Source: Daedaleopsis sinensis (taxonomy: Eukaryota > Basidiomycota > Agaricomycetes > Polyporales > Polyporaceae). Taken from it: a stretch of 64,000 bases of DNA. The position numbers and the translations under genes are program-made. Location: assembly GCA_033807695.1 (NCBI GenBank), contig CM066309.1, positions 3,162,001-3,226,000 on the forward strand. Reading direction: 5' to 3'. Below the pieces are notes generated by a model, which worked only from the letters and a program-made list of their open reading frames with translations, ran no database searches and was not told the DNA's origin. Below are positions 1 to 9,740 of the stretch, in pieces. How positions within the stretch are numbered: position 1 is the stretch's first letter; each line of letters begins with the position of its first letter.

Positions 1-475
1 GGTGTCTGGTTCTTCCACTGTACGCATCCTCTCCACCCTTTCAAACACATTTACTGACTCGCCGCATGCTCCCCGCACAGGTCATATCGAATGGCACCTC
101 GAAGTCGGCCTCGCCGTGCAGTTCATCGAGGCCCCGCTGCTCGCGCAACAGCGCAACGCCATCCCCCAGTTCATGTACGACCAGTGCACCGCGCTCGGGA
201 AGCCGATCTCGGGTAACGCTGCAGGGCACGCGTCCGCGACGGACCTGAAGGGCCTCCCGCTCGGACCCTTCCCGCAGAACAACGGGTGGCACCCTCGCGG
301 GATCGGAGCAATGGCTGGGTGCGTCCTTACGGCCGTAATCGGTATGAGCACGGTGACGTGGTACGCGCTCGGCGGGCACATCACGGAGGAGGAGATGGAG
401 AAGGAGGTGCGCGAGAAGCAGGAGGCGAAGGAGCGGCGCGGGCGGTTGTTCGGGTTGTTGAAAAGGCGGTCCTGA
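1..475 (+). CDS. FET3: Fet3-type multicopper ferroxidase, C-terminal part (5' end outside window)
   Basis: Two exons, 1-19 and 81-475, joined across a 61-bp intron, give WFFHCHIEWHLEVGL. This is the last copper-binding motif of multicopper oxidases: the Cys-His-x3-His of the type 1 and type 3 sites, with Leu at the axial position as in Fet3 and laccases. After about 70 residues comes one hydrophobic segment (GIGAMAGCVLTAVIGMSTV), then a charged Lys/Glu/Arg tail. The copper domain followed by a single C-terminal membrane anchor is the Fet3 arrangement; laccases are secreted and lack it. Fet3 oxidises Fe(II) at the cell surface and hands Fe(III) to the permease Ftr1. In fungi the two genes are often adjacent, but the upstream neighbour is outside the window. 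The N-terminal cupredoxin domains cannot be seen here. Confidence 0.88.
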   Translation, partial: VSGSSTVRILSTLSNTFTDSPHAPRTGHIEWHLEVGLAVQFIEAPLLAQQRNAIPQFMYDQCTALGKPISGNAAGHASATDLKGLPLGPFPQNNGWHPRGIGAMAGCVLTAVIGMSTVTWYALGGHITEEEMEKEVREKQEAKERRGRLFGLLKRRS

Positions 476-1773
476 GGTCTTGGACGTATATGCGTGAGCG
501 ACGGGCGGATTGTCACGATCTTGCATATTTGTGCCGTGTAGTGATAGGTACTGGTATTAGCAGAGAAAATATTCCTTTTTGGCCATACGTACAAGTCTAC
601 GTAGTGATCTATCCGTGCAGATCTTTTCATGGAAGACCTTGACGTCCACTCCATACTCGTTAGTACTGATAGTGACGCTATATTTGCAGTTACCAGTCAG
701 CATCTGTAGGCAAGTAAGATATATGTTCTGTAGAAACGAGTGTAGACGCCGACCAATACAACCTGCTTCCGTACCGCCACCTCCGAACCCGTTCTCTACG
801 ATCTGCATTCTGCAACTGGCTTCAGCTCTCTCTACGAATATCTCTGCGCCTCCGTATGGTCGCTAGTATTCTCTCGTGCATACTACGAGTCTGCTGCGAG
901 CTATCGCGGCGGCCGTCTGTCGTGGCGAGTGCTCATTGACGCGACAGCGCGCATCTTCCCTGTCCCTCCTCATTCCTGTCGACTCTCCCGCGGACGCCGT
1001 CGGACGCTTTAAACATTGGACTGGACCAAGTCGGGGCCTCAAGACGCGACATCAGAGTCCCCCTTGCTCGTCATATAGGAACCGTGACATGGTCGACCCT
1101 AGCGAACCATCGCCCAGTCACGCGGAGCTCCTCCGGACGCGTGTAGAGCGTTGAGACGGTCATTGGAAATGCTTTTGAACAGTACGCCGCTCCATCTCAT
1201 TCATCTTACGACAGAGCGTCCTTCTCGATCCCATTCCCTCCGCCCGAACCCATTTCGTTTCACAGTCGGGCTTGGACCCTCGCGCCTGTACATTGGTCGT
1301 AGTCCGCAATCGTTGCAACCGTCATTCGAACAATTTCGAGATGGCGATCTCTCGTCGATGATCGCCTTGAAAGATGGCTTGGATATAATTGCATCTGCCC
1401 TATCGCTGCTGTTGCTGCTGCTCTTTGCTTGTACTGGGGACCACACGAGTGGCCGGACCCGCGCCGACGCGCTCTGCTTCTCGCTCTTCCGGTGGTTTGC
1501 TTCTCATGACTCAGAGCTTCTCATGACTCAGACTAGCTCTCGCAACAGTGAACGCGACACCTTGTACGGATGGGAACTTTGACTAACTACAGACACTGCA
1601 ATCGCCGATCGGACCCCGCATAAGTGCTGTGAATGCGTCATCCGGATACTTTTAACCATGGCTGCTCGTCGACGCGGCACATCTCGCCTGTTCTGGCCTC
1701 TACGATGATGCTCTACCCTGCTACTGACAATTGATTTCCGTGAGCGTGAGGCCAGTTCTCTGACCAAGTCTCC
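476..1773. other. Intergenic region, no supported gene
   Basis: Several overlapping open frames exist on both strands but none shows a recognisable domain, codon pattern or coherent splicing. At 1497-1532 a short direct duplication (CTTCTCATGACTCAGA) carries two TGACTCA sites, the palindromic bZIP (AP-1/Gcn4-type) element, at about 1507-1513 and 1524-1530. Confidence 0.6.
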
Positions 1774-1780
1774 TATATAT
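1774..1780 (+). promoter_or_regulatory. TATA box of first SDR gene
   Basis: TATATAT lies 68-74 bp upstream of the ATG at 1848. The second SDR gene has TATATAAG at nearly the same distance, so the promoter layout is conserved between the duplicates. Confidence 0.6.
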
Positions 1781-1847
1781 GAAGCTTGAGCCCCTCGAGC
1801 TGCGCACAGTCACTCACTACAATCTTCGCAGACCTTTCACACCCGTT

Positions 1848-3006
1848 ATGACGATCTACGCTGTTATTGGGGCGTCCAGGGGGATTGGGCTCGAGTACGT
1901 CCGCCAACTGGTAGGTACATTATGTTGAAACCATATGAGCCCTTTGATTTAATTGAGCAACAGGCTGGCCGACCGAACTCGACCGTATTCGCCATCGTGC
2001 GAAGCGCGCGCACGTCGACCCACCTCAATGCTGCTACGAAGGGCCTCAAAAACGTCCACGTCATTGAGGCAGATGTTGGAGACTACAGCACGCTCCAGGC
2101 ACGTCAACCCGTCTCCTCTGCGATGTCGCTGCCTAAACGAATGGCTGATTTGTAGAGCGCTGCAAAGCAAGTGTCCGAGATCTCCGGGGGAAAGCTTGAT
2201 GTTCTGATCCACAACGCCGCACGAATGGAACGCGACAGCATCTCGAAGGGGTTTGATAACTTGTGCGTCGTCGTCATCAACTTCCTACTCGCAAGCGAGG
2301 CGACTTCTGATACTCGTTCGTCCTCAGCGATAAAATGGAAGAGCTCGATGCCGACTTCATCAACGCCGTGAGTCCGCGCGCTCTCTTCGTTCTTACTGTA
2401 GAAGTTACTTATGCTATCTGCTACTTTCCAGTTCAAGATCAACGCCCTCGGGGTGATCCACAGCATCACCGCATTCCTCCCCCTCCTCCGCGCCTCCACC
2501 GAGAGCCCGAAGAAGATTGTCGTGGTTAGCACCGGCGGCGCGGACCACAAGTACGTGCTGCACGTCGGGATCAAAGACATGGCCGCGTACGGCATGACGA
2601 AGGCCGCGGCGGTGATGGCGACGACGAAGTGGGCGATCAAGCTGAAGGACGAGGGCTTCGTCGTCGTCTCCCTCTCCCCGGGAATTGTGGACGTCACGGA
2701 CACCTTTGGCGAGTCTGGTGCGTATCATCGTCGGCCTTGCAGCGGGCCGTTTCCGCATGTTAATTTACAGCGCTGACCGTGGGCTGCCCGTTGACGTTGA
2801 ACCATGGCCCTCGGTTAGGTGACCCTGAGGCTAAAGCCGCTTTCACGGCCCTCGCGAAGGACTATGTGCACCGCGAGGGCGCATCGCCGATTCTGCTGCA
2901 GAGCCCGGAGGAATCGGTCGCAGACCAGCTCAAGGTGATAGACGGACTGAAGCCGTCGGACACCGGGCTGCTGTTGGCGCACACAGGAGGCGAATGGGTC
3001 GGGTGA
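1848..3006 (+). CDS. Short-chain dehydrogenase/reductase, copy A
   Basis: Six exons: 1848-1910, 1964-2098, 2156-2262, 2328-2367, 2432-2717, 2819-3006; 272 aa. It is a classical NAD(P)(H)-dependent SDR. The Rossmann glycine motif GASRGIG is at residues 8-14. HNAARM replaces the usual NNAG. The catalytic triad is Ser148 (VVSTGG), Tyr168 and Lys172 (YGMTK). Length and motifs fit the small cytosolic SDRs of the sniffer / ketoreductase-like group; the substrate cannot be told. The start follows a TATA box by about 70 bp and gives the standard short N-terminus before the beta strand. Intron 2 begins with GC rather than GT: only that border keeps the frame (ends CAG, resumes AGCGCTGCA). A paralogue with the same six-exon structure lies about 950 bp downstream, so the pair arose by tandem duplication. 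Confidence 0.9.
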
Positions 3007-3876
3007 CCTAAGACATGAAGCTCTGAAGCCCGAAGCTTCAGCAGTCGTGTACTATTATGTAGTTGTAGGAGGTTATCCAACCGCTCGAACCACGTGGCGG
3101 TCGGATCCAAAAGGTGTAGATTTGAACTGATTGCTTACCGTGAAGAGGGCCTCGTTGATCTTGTTCCAGTGGACACTTCCACTCTCACCAACTCCCCTAC
3201 AAACACCCTTGACTAGTTTGTCGCTCGTCGTGCTCTTCCCGGAATACATCGAGAGTATGATTTGTATATTCTCTTGGCGTCGGGGGTGATGGTAAGGACT
3301 CTCACTGACTGCGCAATTTACAGTACCTTTTCGCCATGGACGCAAGAGGCATGCGAACTGCTGAAACTCGCATATCCTTCCAGCGCCGGTTGCTCCGAGT
3401 CTTCACGGCGCGCGTTCTTCGCCGACTGCTATCGCTTCGAAACGACGGTTTGCCAAGCCTGCCGGGGCATTACAACCACCTATGTCAAGGATTAACTTAG
3501 GAGTCTCTCTCGTGACACTAGTTGCCGCGTTGCGAGTATGCTGTCGTACCATCCGGGAACACCAAGTCACCAACTCTGACAGAACCTGGTAGGTCTCTCA
3601 GACTGATTTGGAGTCTCCTGATTGCCCGGTCGGAATTCGTGACCACACAACCATCGAGTCTAGACTACAAACACATTGCACAAGCTGGAGATGGAAGAGA
3701 CGCGACTCGCGTCTGCATGCCATGGCCGCGCGGCGACAGGGCACTCGGCGACATCCTGCCGGCTACTGCGAAAGGCTGTCGTATACTCTCCGGCTCGCCC
3801 CCTGTGAACTTCACACTGACTCTCCCGATCGGCAAATACAGCGCCTCGCAGGACTGCGGTAGCCCATCGTTTGAAG
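3007..3876. other. Spacer between SDR copies
   Basis: No gene is recognisable. The spacer holds the 3' region of copy A and the promoter of copy B. Short open frames on both strands have no supporting features. Confidence 0.5.
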
Positions 3877-3884
3877 TATATAAG
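3877..3884 (+). promoter_or_regulatory. TATA box of second SDR gene
   Basis: TATATAAG lies about 70 bp upstream of the ATG at 3953, matching the spacing in copy A. Confidence 0.65.
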
Positions 3885-3952
3885 ATCTGCAATTCGAGAG
3901 AGCACTTGGGACTACTCAAACAACATCGATTTCTACTCTCCTCTGTCTCACT

Positions 3953-5083
3953 ATGACTGTCTACGCGGTCGTCGGTGCTTCGCGGGGCATTGGCCTCGAA
4001 TATGTTCGTCAACTTGTAGGTCGAATCGCCTTAATCTAGTCCCCTATACGAGTTCAACTCTTCTCACGGTTTTGCACAACAGGCCGCTCGTCCAGATGCG
4101 ATTGTATTCGCTGTCGTTCGTAATGCGCGCAAGTCCACCCACCTCAATGCCGCCATCAGGGGTGGTTTGAAGAACGTCCATGTTGTCGAAGCCGACGTTG
4201 CCGACCATAGCACGCTTCAGGCAAGTCGGTTGAGCTACGTGCTACTCTCCTTTCGCCTCGCTCATCTTTATACATTATCATTTTTAGAGCGCCGCCAAAC
4301 AGGTATCTGAGCTGTCGGGGGGAAAGCTAGACTGTCTCATCCACAATGCGGCGCGCATGGACCTTGAAAGTGTTTTAAAGGGGTTTGACAGCTTGTACGT
4401 GAAGCACTATGGTTCGGGGTAGGCACATTGGACTGACTCGATTTCAGCGAGAGCATGCAAGAGCTCGACGACGACTTCATAAACTCCGTGGGTCCTACGT
4501 CCTCCTCTCCTTCCGTGCTGTTCATTTGAACTTCTCTTCGAACATGTAGTACAAGACCAACGCACTCGGTGTGATCCACAGTATCACCGCATTCCTCCCC
4601 CTCCTCCGGGCCTCTTCCGAGAGCCTGAAGAGGATCGTCGTGATCAGTACCGGCGGAGCCGATCACAAGTTCGTGCTCCGCTCCGGGATCGCCAACATGT
4701 CCGCCTACGGCATGACCAAGGCCGCGGCGGTGATGGCGACGACGAAGTGGGCGATCAAGCTGAAGGACGAAAGGTTCGTCGTCGTCTCCCTCTCCCCCGG
4801 GCTTGTCGACACGACGGACACCATTGGCGAATCTGGTACGGCTCTATTCGTCTCTCCCGTCTTAGGGGTAGTTGATACTGACAGTGGCCGCGTAGGCGAT
4901 CCTGAGACCAAAGCGATGCTCAAGGTTATCGCGAGCGAATTCCCGGTGCGCGAAGGCGGATCCCCGATCTTCCTTCAGAGCCCCGAGGAGTCTGTCGCAG
5001 ATCAGCTCAAGGTGATAGATGCGCTGAAGCCGTCGGATAACGGTCTGTTGTTGGCGCACACCGGAGGCGAATTCGTCGGATGA
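3953..5083 (+). CDS. Short-chain dehydrogenase/reductase, copy B
   Basis: Six exons: 3953-4015, 4083-4220, 4288-4394, 4448-4487, 4550-4835, 4896-5083; 273 aa. All five intron positions and phases match copy A. The motifs are GASRGIG, HNAARM, Ser149, Tyr169 and Lys173. The two proteins are similar along their full length and almost identical around the active site, diverging most in the middle (for example LDCLIHNAARMDLESVLKG against LDVLIHNAARMERDSISKG). Intron 2 again starts with GC (CAG then GCAAGT), so the non-standard donor is older than the duplication or was copied with it. All catalytic residues are present, so both copies look functional. They could act in the same oxidation/reduction of a carbonyl metabolite under different expression. 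Confidence 0.9.
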
Positions 5084-5266
5084 ACAGGGCTCGCATATAG
5101 CCACACGTCGTCGACTTCTACTCATGCAGGAGTCTATCATCGCCGATGTCTCGATGGTGGAGATATATTTCCACATGTACAACACTAAAGCTCGTATGCG
5201 AGGTCCATGTAACATGTACTCCCTTGGCTTTGACATCATACCTTCAACATCGAACTCCCGGACTCT

Positions 5267-5328
5267 TCAATCTGATCTGAGTCTCTGTAAGACTGTTTGC
5301 TCGCAGGTAGGACACCGGGTGGGTGTGC
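5267..5328 (-). pseudogene. Relic of a RING tail, duplicated last exon
   Basis: Read on the - strand this encodes TRCPTCEQTVLQRLRSD then stop, almost the same as the end of the neighbouring gene (TRCPTCEQAILWRLRPN then stop). Only the last Cys pair of a RING is present. A usable acceptor (TTGAC then CAG) lies just before it. It is either the remains of a third RING repeat or an alternative last exon. No upstream half is found, so I call it a relic. Confidence 0.6.
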
Positions 5329-5348
5329 TGAGCCACCAAAGTCAACCC

Positions 5349-6542
5349 TCAATTCGGTCGTAGCCTCCATAGAATTGCTTGCTCGCACGTAGGACATCGG
5401 GTGCGCGTCTTGAGCTCCTGTGCAATGCACCTGTCACACACCATGTCATCAGCTCTGCTCTCACTAGCGCGGCGCGACGAAGAGAAATTCAGTGACCTAT
5501 GGCAGAACATATGTCCGCACGGAGTACCGACGGGTTTGTTGCAGCATTCCTTACAGATAATGCATCGCAGACGTGTGCTCTGCGTCGCGACGTCCGGGAC
5601 GGACGCCAGTCGCTGCAGGATCGTCAGCTCGCATACAGGGCACTTGGTGTGGGTATCAAGTTGGCGCGATATGCATCTATACAAGACAAAGGGTCGGTGA
5701 GACGGGCCAGAAATCGCGGCGCGTATGCCATGTGGACCCACCCGAGGCAGAAGATATGACCGCAAGGAGGGACGACCGGTGTCTCCGAGCTGCATCCTTT
5801 GAGGCAGAGGCGGCACTGTAGATACGTAGTCGCGTTCGTGTTGCCATTTGCCGGTTCTGGCGGCCGAGTATGACCGCACGTTTCTGGATACGACGTCGCG
5901 AAGTCCGGCTTAGATATACCATCGTTAGCCATGTAAATGTGCGTAGAGACGTGTGGTGGGTTCGGCCATGATACGAGCTCAGTCACATGCGCGTAAAGTC
6001 GAGACACATACCCTCCGATATTCCGGCTCAGGGTGGAGGATGACCTGCTGATCCGGTAGGCACCTTCCTCGTTCTTGAAGGATATGATACCGGCGAACAG
6101 GACACATCGGCCACTGATGCTATGTGGAGGATCCACGACGTTAGCACTGTAGGTGGCACGCCATCGAGGCTAGTCAGGACGTACAGATGCTTGGTCACCC
6201 GACGTAGCGAACCCCAGCTTGCATGCGCCACACGGACACGGGTGAAGGAGAGATCGGAGGTAATGCGTTTGCAAGTCTACCTCTCGAGCAAGGAACACAT
6301 CGCATGGTTTGCAGTACCTCGCCGCCGCCGACAACCTCCGGTCATCCGTCCTGACGACAACCTTCCCGCACGGTGCGCAGAACACATAGAACGGGTAGTT
6401 GTCATTGTGCTTATAGTTGAGGTGCTGAACGTGACAACACAGTAAGCTCGGAGCCATCACAAATTGAACGACGGCTTGAGCTGACCTCTACCCACGCCAC
6501 TTCATTCGCGGGAACGCGTTCGAAGCAGATTGGACAGTCCAT
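5349..6542 (-). CDS. C2H2-like / double RING-finger protein (cluster gene 1)
   Basis: Exons (5' to 3' on the - strand) 6542-6492, 6424-6185, 6119-6012, 5908-5742, 5676-5497, 5430-5349; 275 aa. The N-terminus has a C2H2-like module (MDCPIC...HLNYKH) and a second module CKPC...HYLRSLLHPCPCGAC...GF. The C-terminal half holds two consecutive C3HC4 RINGs: CRLC...CGHIFCLGC...CPVC and CIIC...CGHMFCHRC...CPTC. RING domains of this spacing usually recruit ubiquitin-conjugating enzymes, so an E3 ligase role is likely but inferred. Each RING is cut by a phase-2 intron immediately before the sixth metal ligand, as in every paralogue here. It is the shortest member of the cluster and the only one with two RINGs, which indicates internal duplication. 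The start was chosen because MDCPIC opens the first finger, as in the paralogues. Confidence 0.82.
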
Positions 6543-6848
6543 TGTGGAAGATGAGTTGCCTCAAGCAAAGGCCTCTTAGATGAGCGGATATTTGGTATGT
6601 GGATAGAAGGCGAAGAGGTGTGTGCGAGGTCACGGCTATCGCAGTGTCCTGTCTGCATCCACGTCAAGGATATGTGAATGTTGGGCTTATATGTGTAACA
6701 ACACGCGAGCAGAACGTGCCACTGCCACTGGAGCTATAAAGGATCAAAGGTCGTATAAAAACAATGAAACTCGTCATATCATCAACGAAAGAGAACAAAG
6801 AACAGTATTGTTACACTTGTGCGGAGATCTGGTGAACGTTTGATGTTG

Positions 6849-8971
6849 CTAGTCTAGGGAGACTTCAACCCTCATCAAGATGTCATGCCCACACGCAGGA
6901 CACTTCGTCGCGGAAGTGAGCTCCTTCCCTATGCAGCTACGATATCCGTCAAATGAAGCTATCAGACCTGACAGATTAATGACGAGATAAAGAGAGCTGA
7001 CATACCCGTGACAAAAGAGATGTCCACATGTGATGAGGACTGCGTCCCCGCACAAAGCTTTCATGCACAGGCGGCAACCAAAAGGTGATCGTGTGGCACT
7101 TGGCGTACTAGGCTGAACTAGGGCAGCTGTCGATAAAAGCGGGCCGGAGACCTCTGTCGCGATGGGCCTGTTGCACTCATCACTGTGTGAACAACGCTAT
7201 TAGCAACAGGGATCCTATACCAATATGTCTCCAGGACGTACCCTTCGCTCGTATCTGGTTCGCCATCACGGTGCACGTGATCGAGCACCTCAAGTTCCTC
7301 CCACTCGCCGTCGGATAGGTCGCTGATCGACAACTCTGCAGGCGAAGAGGAGCGAGTGACGATAGATATAACCTCACAATCCTCATCCACCGCTATTGCC
7401 TCCACTTCACACGGCGCTTTGATTTTGGGGTTGAGTATGTCCAAGAAACGAGCGGTGATGTCCAACCCGTAGTGACGCGTCAGCTCATCGAGGAGTTGCT
7501 CGTCGGAGAGCGATGGAGTGGTGGAGCTGGTGGCTACCGCGACTTCTGCGGCACGAACATCACTTGTAGCAGCAGACGTTGTCTTGGAACTGAGAACACA
7601 TCGAGAAGTTGTCAGAGCAAGGGATCAGAAAGCGTCACCAGCGTGTTACATACCTGTGATCACCGTTACTGGTGTCGTCATCTTTCACCGTGCCCGATCT
7701 TTCACATACGGTAGACTCGACTTGAGCTACAGCTGCGTTCTGCAGAGCGGTCGCTTGGTGCATGATGGCGTCCGCGTGAAGAAAGAGATTTCTGCATGTC
7801 GTTTGAAAGCTACGAATCTCGTGCTTCAGCGATTCAAGAGTATCGGTGATGACATCCACTCCATTGCCAACCGTCTCCGTCGCCACGTCGTCTGCCACCT
7901 CTCCCGTGTCGTCTGCGGCAAGCTCTGTCGTACCTTCGTCCGAGGCCTTCTCCTTACTATACTCGGCGCTCTCCTCTGTCCTGTGTTCCGCAGCCTGCGA
8001 GTAGCGGCCGTCGCAGGGGCTCTCCGAGTCTTTCGTACTGTTCTCCGGAACAACCCCCTGCACGCCATCCCCCACCAGGCTGTCCGCAACTTCGGCCGCG
8101 GCCTTTGACCCGCCGCCAAGCTTCTCAGGCGCGGGGTCTGACTGGGCCGCTTGACGGTCACCAGCCCAATGAGATAGTTGAGTTTGTTGGGCATTGACGG
8201 AGCTACTTTCGCCTCCCTGCCGGTCCAGACAATGCAAAGCAAGGAGATAATATGAGCGGATATGCTCGCGAGATTGACATCGGCACGTACCATCGTCTCA
8301 CTCGACACTGAAGCTTGCAATGGCGTCATGGAAGGTACGAAGACCAGCGATGCGGGATCGGGATGCATCGGATGCGAAACGCTGGAAGTGGCCGGAGTAG
8401 GGCAATAGTTGGTAGGTATGGCCGCGTACAGGGAGGGCTGTAGTTATCACGAGTGTCAGGACATAGAGTTGCTGTCAGGATGTCGTGACGTACCTGGCGA
8501 GGCTGAGGCTGCTTGTCGGGTTCGGGAGCATTGGGGGATGCTGCGACGCCGGCGACAATACGCGGGGGCTCCCATTGGTGCCTCGTTAGTAGTCCATTTC
8601 GTGCATTCGTAACATTCATATACCTTTACCTTTGGAGGCTCAACATGTTGATGACCCGTTAGTTTCGCATGTCCCTTGCGTGATGCCTTGGACGGGAATT
8701 CAGCCTTGCATTGGTAGCATGTGAGAGGCTTTTTATGGCCCGTTAGTTTCGTATGTTTCTTGAGTGAGGCCTTGGACGGGAACACAGCATTGCATTGGGG
8801 ACATGTGCGAGGCTTTTGCGGCAATCCAGACGGAGCAGGAGGAAAAGAAGTAGAGATTGAGGGGTGCATGCAGTGCATGGCCCGAAGATGAGCAGAACAA
8901 CCCGTCTCGCTCTTGAAGCGTTTCGAGCACCGATCATGAGGGCATGGAAACTTCTTCTTCGGTTTCCCCAT
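6849..8971 (-). CDS. C2H2 zinc-finger / RING protein (cluster gene 2)
   Basis: Model: 8971-8614, 8540-8494, 8437-8291, 8216-7654, 7589-7152, 7107-7006, 6936-6849; 580 aa. The N-terminus has three canonical C2H2 fingers: CPHDRC...HLRAMH, then two closely similar repeats containing CPQC / CYQC with FPSKAS and KLTGH. The middle is acidic and rich in Ser/Thr/Ala with a helical stretch (about VDVITDTLESLKHEIRSF). The C-terminus is a C3HC4 RING: CRLC...CGHLFCHGC...CPAC. C2H2 fingers suggest nucleic-acid binding and the RING suggests ubiquitin ligation, so a chromatin- or transcription-linked E3 is possible. The first intron is the least certain: its donor is GTTACG, but the total is in frame. The promoter carries the GTGCTGCGGTA motif seen upstream of three other cluster genes. 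Confidence 0.78.
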
Positions 8972-9131
8972 GTTTCACACAATACAGGGGTCCTCGGTGG
9001 CGAAAGTACGAGAGACGATTCCAGCCGCCTCGAAGAGTGATGAACAGTGGTAGTGCGGTAGTGCGGTACTTACGGCCGTGCCGTCCACTTATAATGCGGT
9101 CAAGCGAGCATTCCCATGTGCCGTAGTTCAC

Positions 9132-9155
9132 TACCGCAGTTCACTACCGCAGCAC
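9132..9155 (-). promoter_or_regulatory. Shared cluster motif upstream of gene 2 (two copies)
   Basis: On the coding strand the sequence GTGCTGCGGTAG (from 9155) is followed by a second CTGCGGTA (to 9132), 160-185 bp upstream of the ATG at 8971. The + strand shows a 13-bp direct repeat, AGTTCACTACCGC. The same core precedes cluster genes 3, 4 and 5. Confidence 0.45.
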
Positions 9156-9740
9156 CAATTCTAATCCTTGCCAGAAGACGGGCAGGTTTCCGAGCATTCA
9201 AGGTCATATGTTTCCAAGCAAGAAGGGTTTAGATGTCGAGCAAGGATGGAGGAGGATATCGCGATAGTCAAGCTTAGTACATATGTAAGTCTTATGCAAA
9301 GGCACAAGTAGGCGCTTAGCGAGCGATGGCAACCTCCTCGGCAAATTCCAGAGGTTGGGCGGATCGGAGAGCTGGACGGAGTTGTTCTACGACTCGCAGA
9401 TGTGTTGCAAGAATATTATTCAAGCATACTAGCCTGTCTTGGTCACTCGCAGCCCACTCTATCAGTCGAGGAGCTTTCTAGCGTTTTTAGAGCATCTTGC
9501 ATCGGAGTATGTATTTTCACTACAATCGGATACCACTAGTACTGGTACGGTCAACGATCATACCCAGAGTTCGGCGAGTCGTGTGTACTGAATTCAAGTC
9601 GCACATCTCGGAGCATATCGCGTATTGTTATCTGGGAAAGGACATATCTGACATAGGCAAAAGTCAGTTGGGTACTTCATGTTCACGACGGACCCGCCGG
9701 GTCCCGCAGCGCAGTCATGATGAACATTGTGACATACCTA
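9156..9740. other. Spacer downstream of cluster gene 3
   Basis: I looked here on the - strand for a RING (CGHxFC) that would complete gene 3 and found none. A possible extra 3' exon ending near 9551 can be drawn but has no recognisable motif. Confidence 0.45.

Noticed and set aside
1151..1582. + strand open frame with a leucine run
   Set aside because: No homologous features; the hydrophobic stretch is a short CTG-type repeat and no gene structure supports it.
9160..9290. Weak likeness to a RING segment downstream of cluster gene 3
   Set aside because: Only scattered cysteines; CGH and FC are missing, so it cannot be called a RING or its relic.
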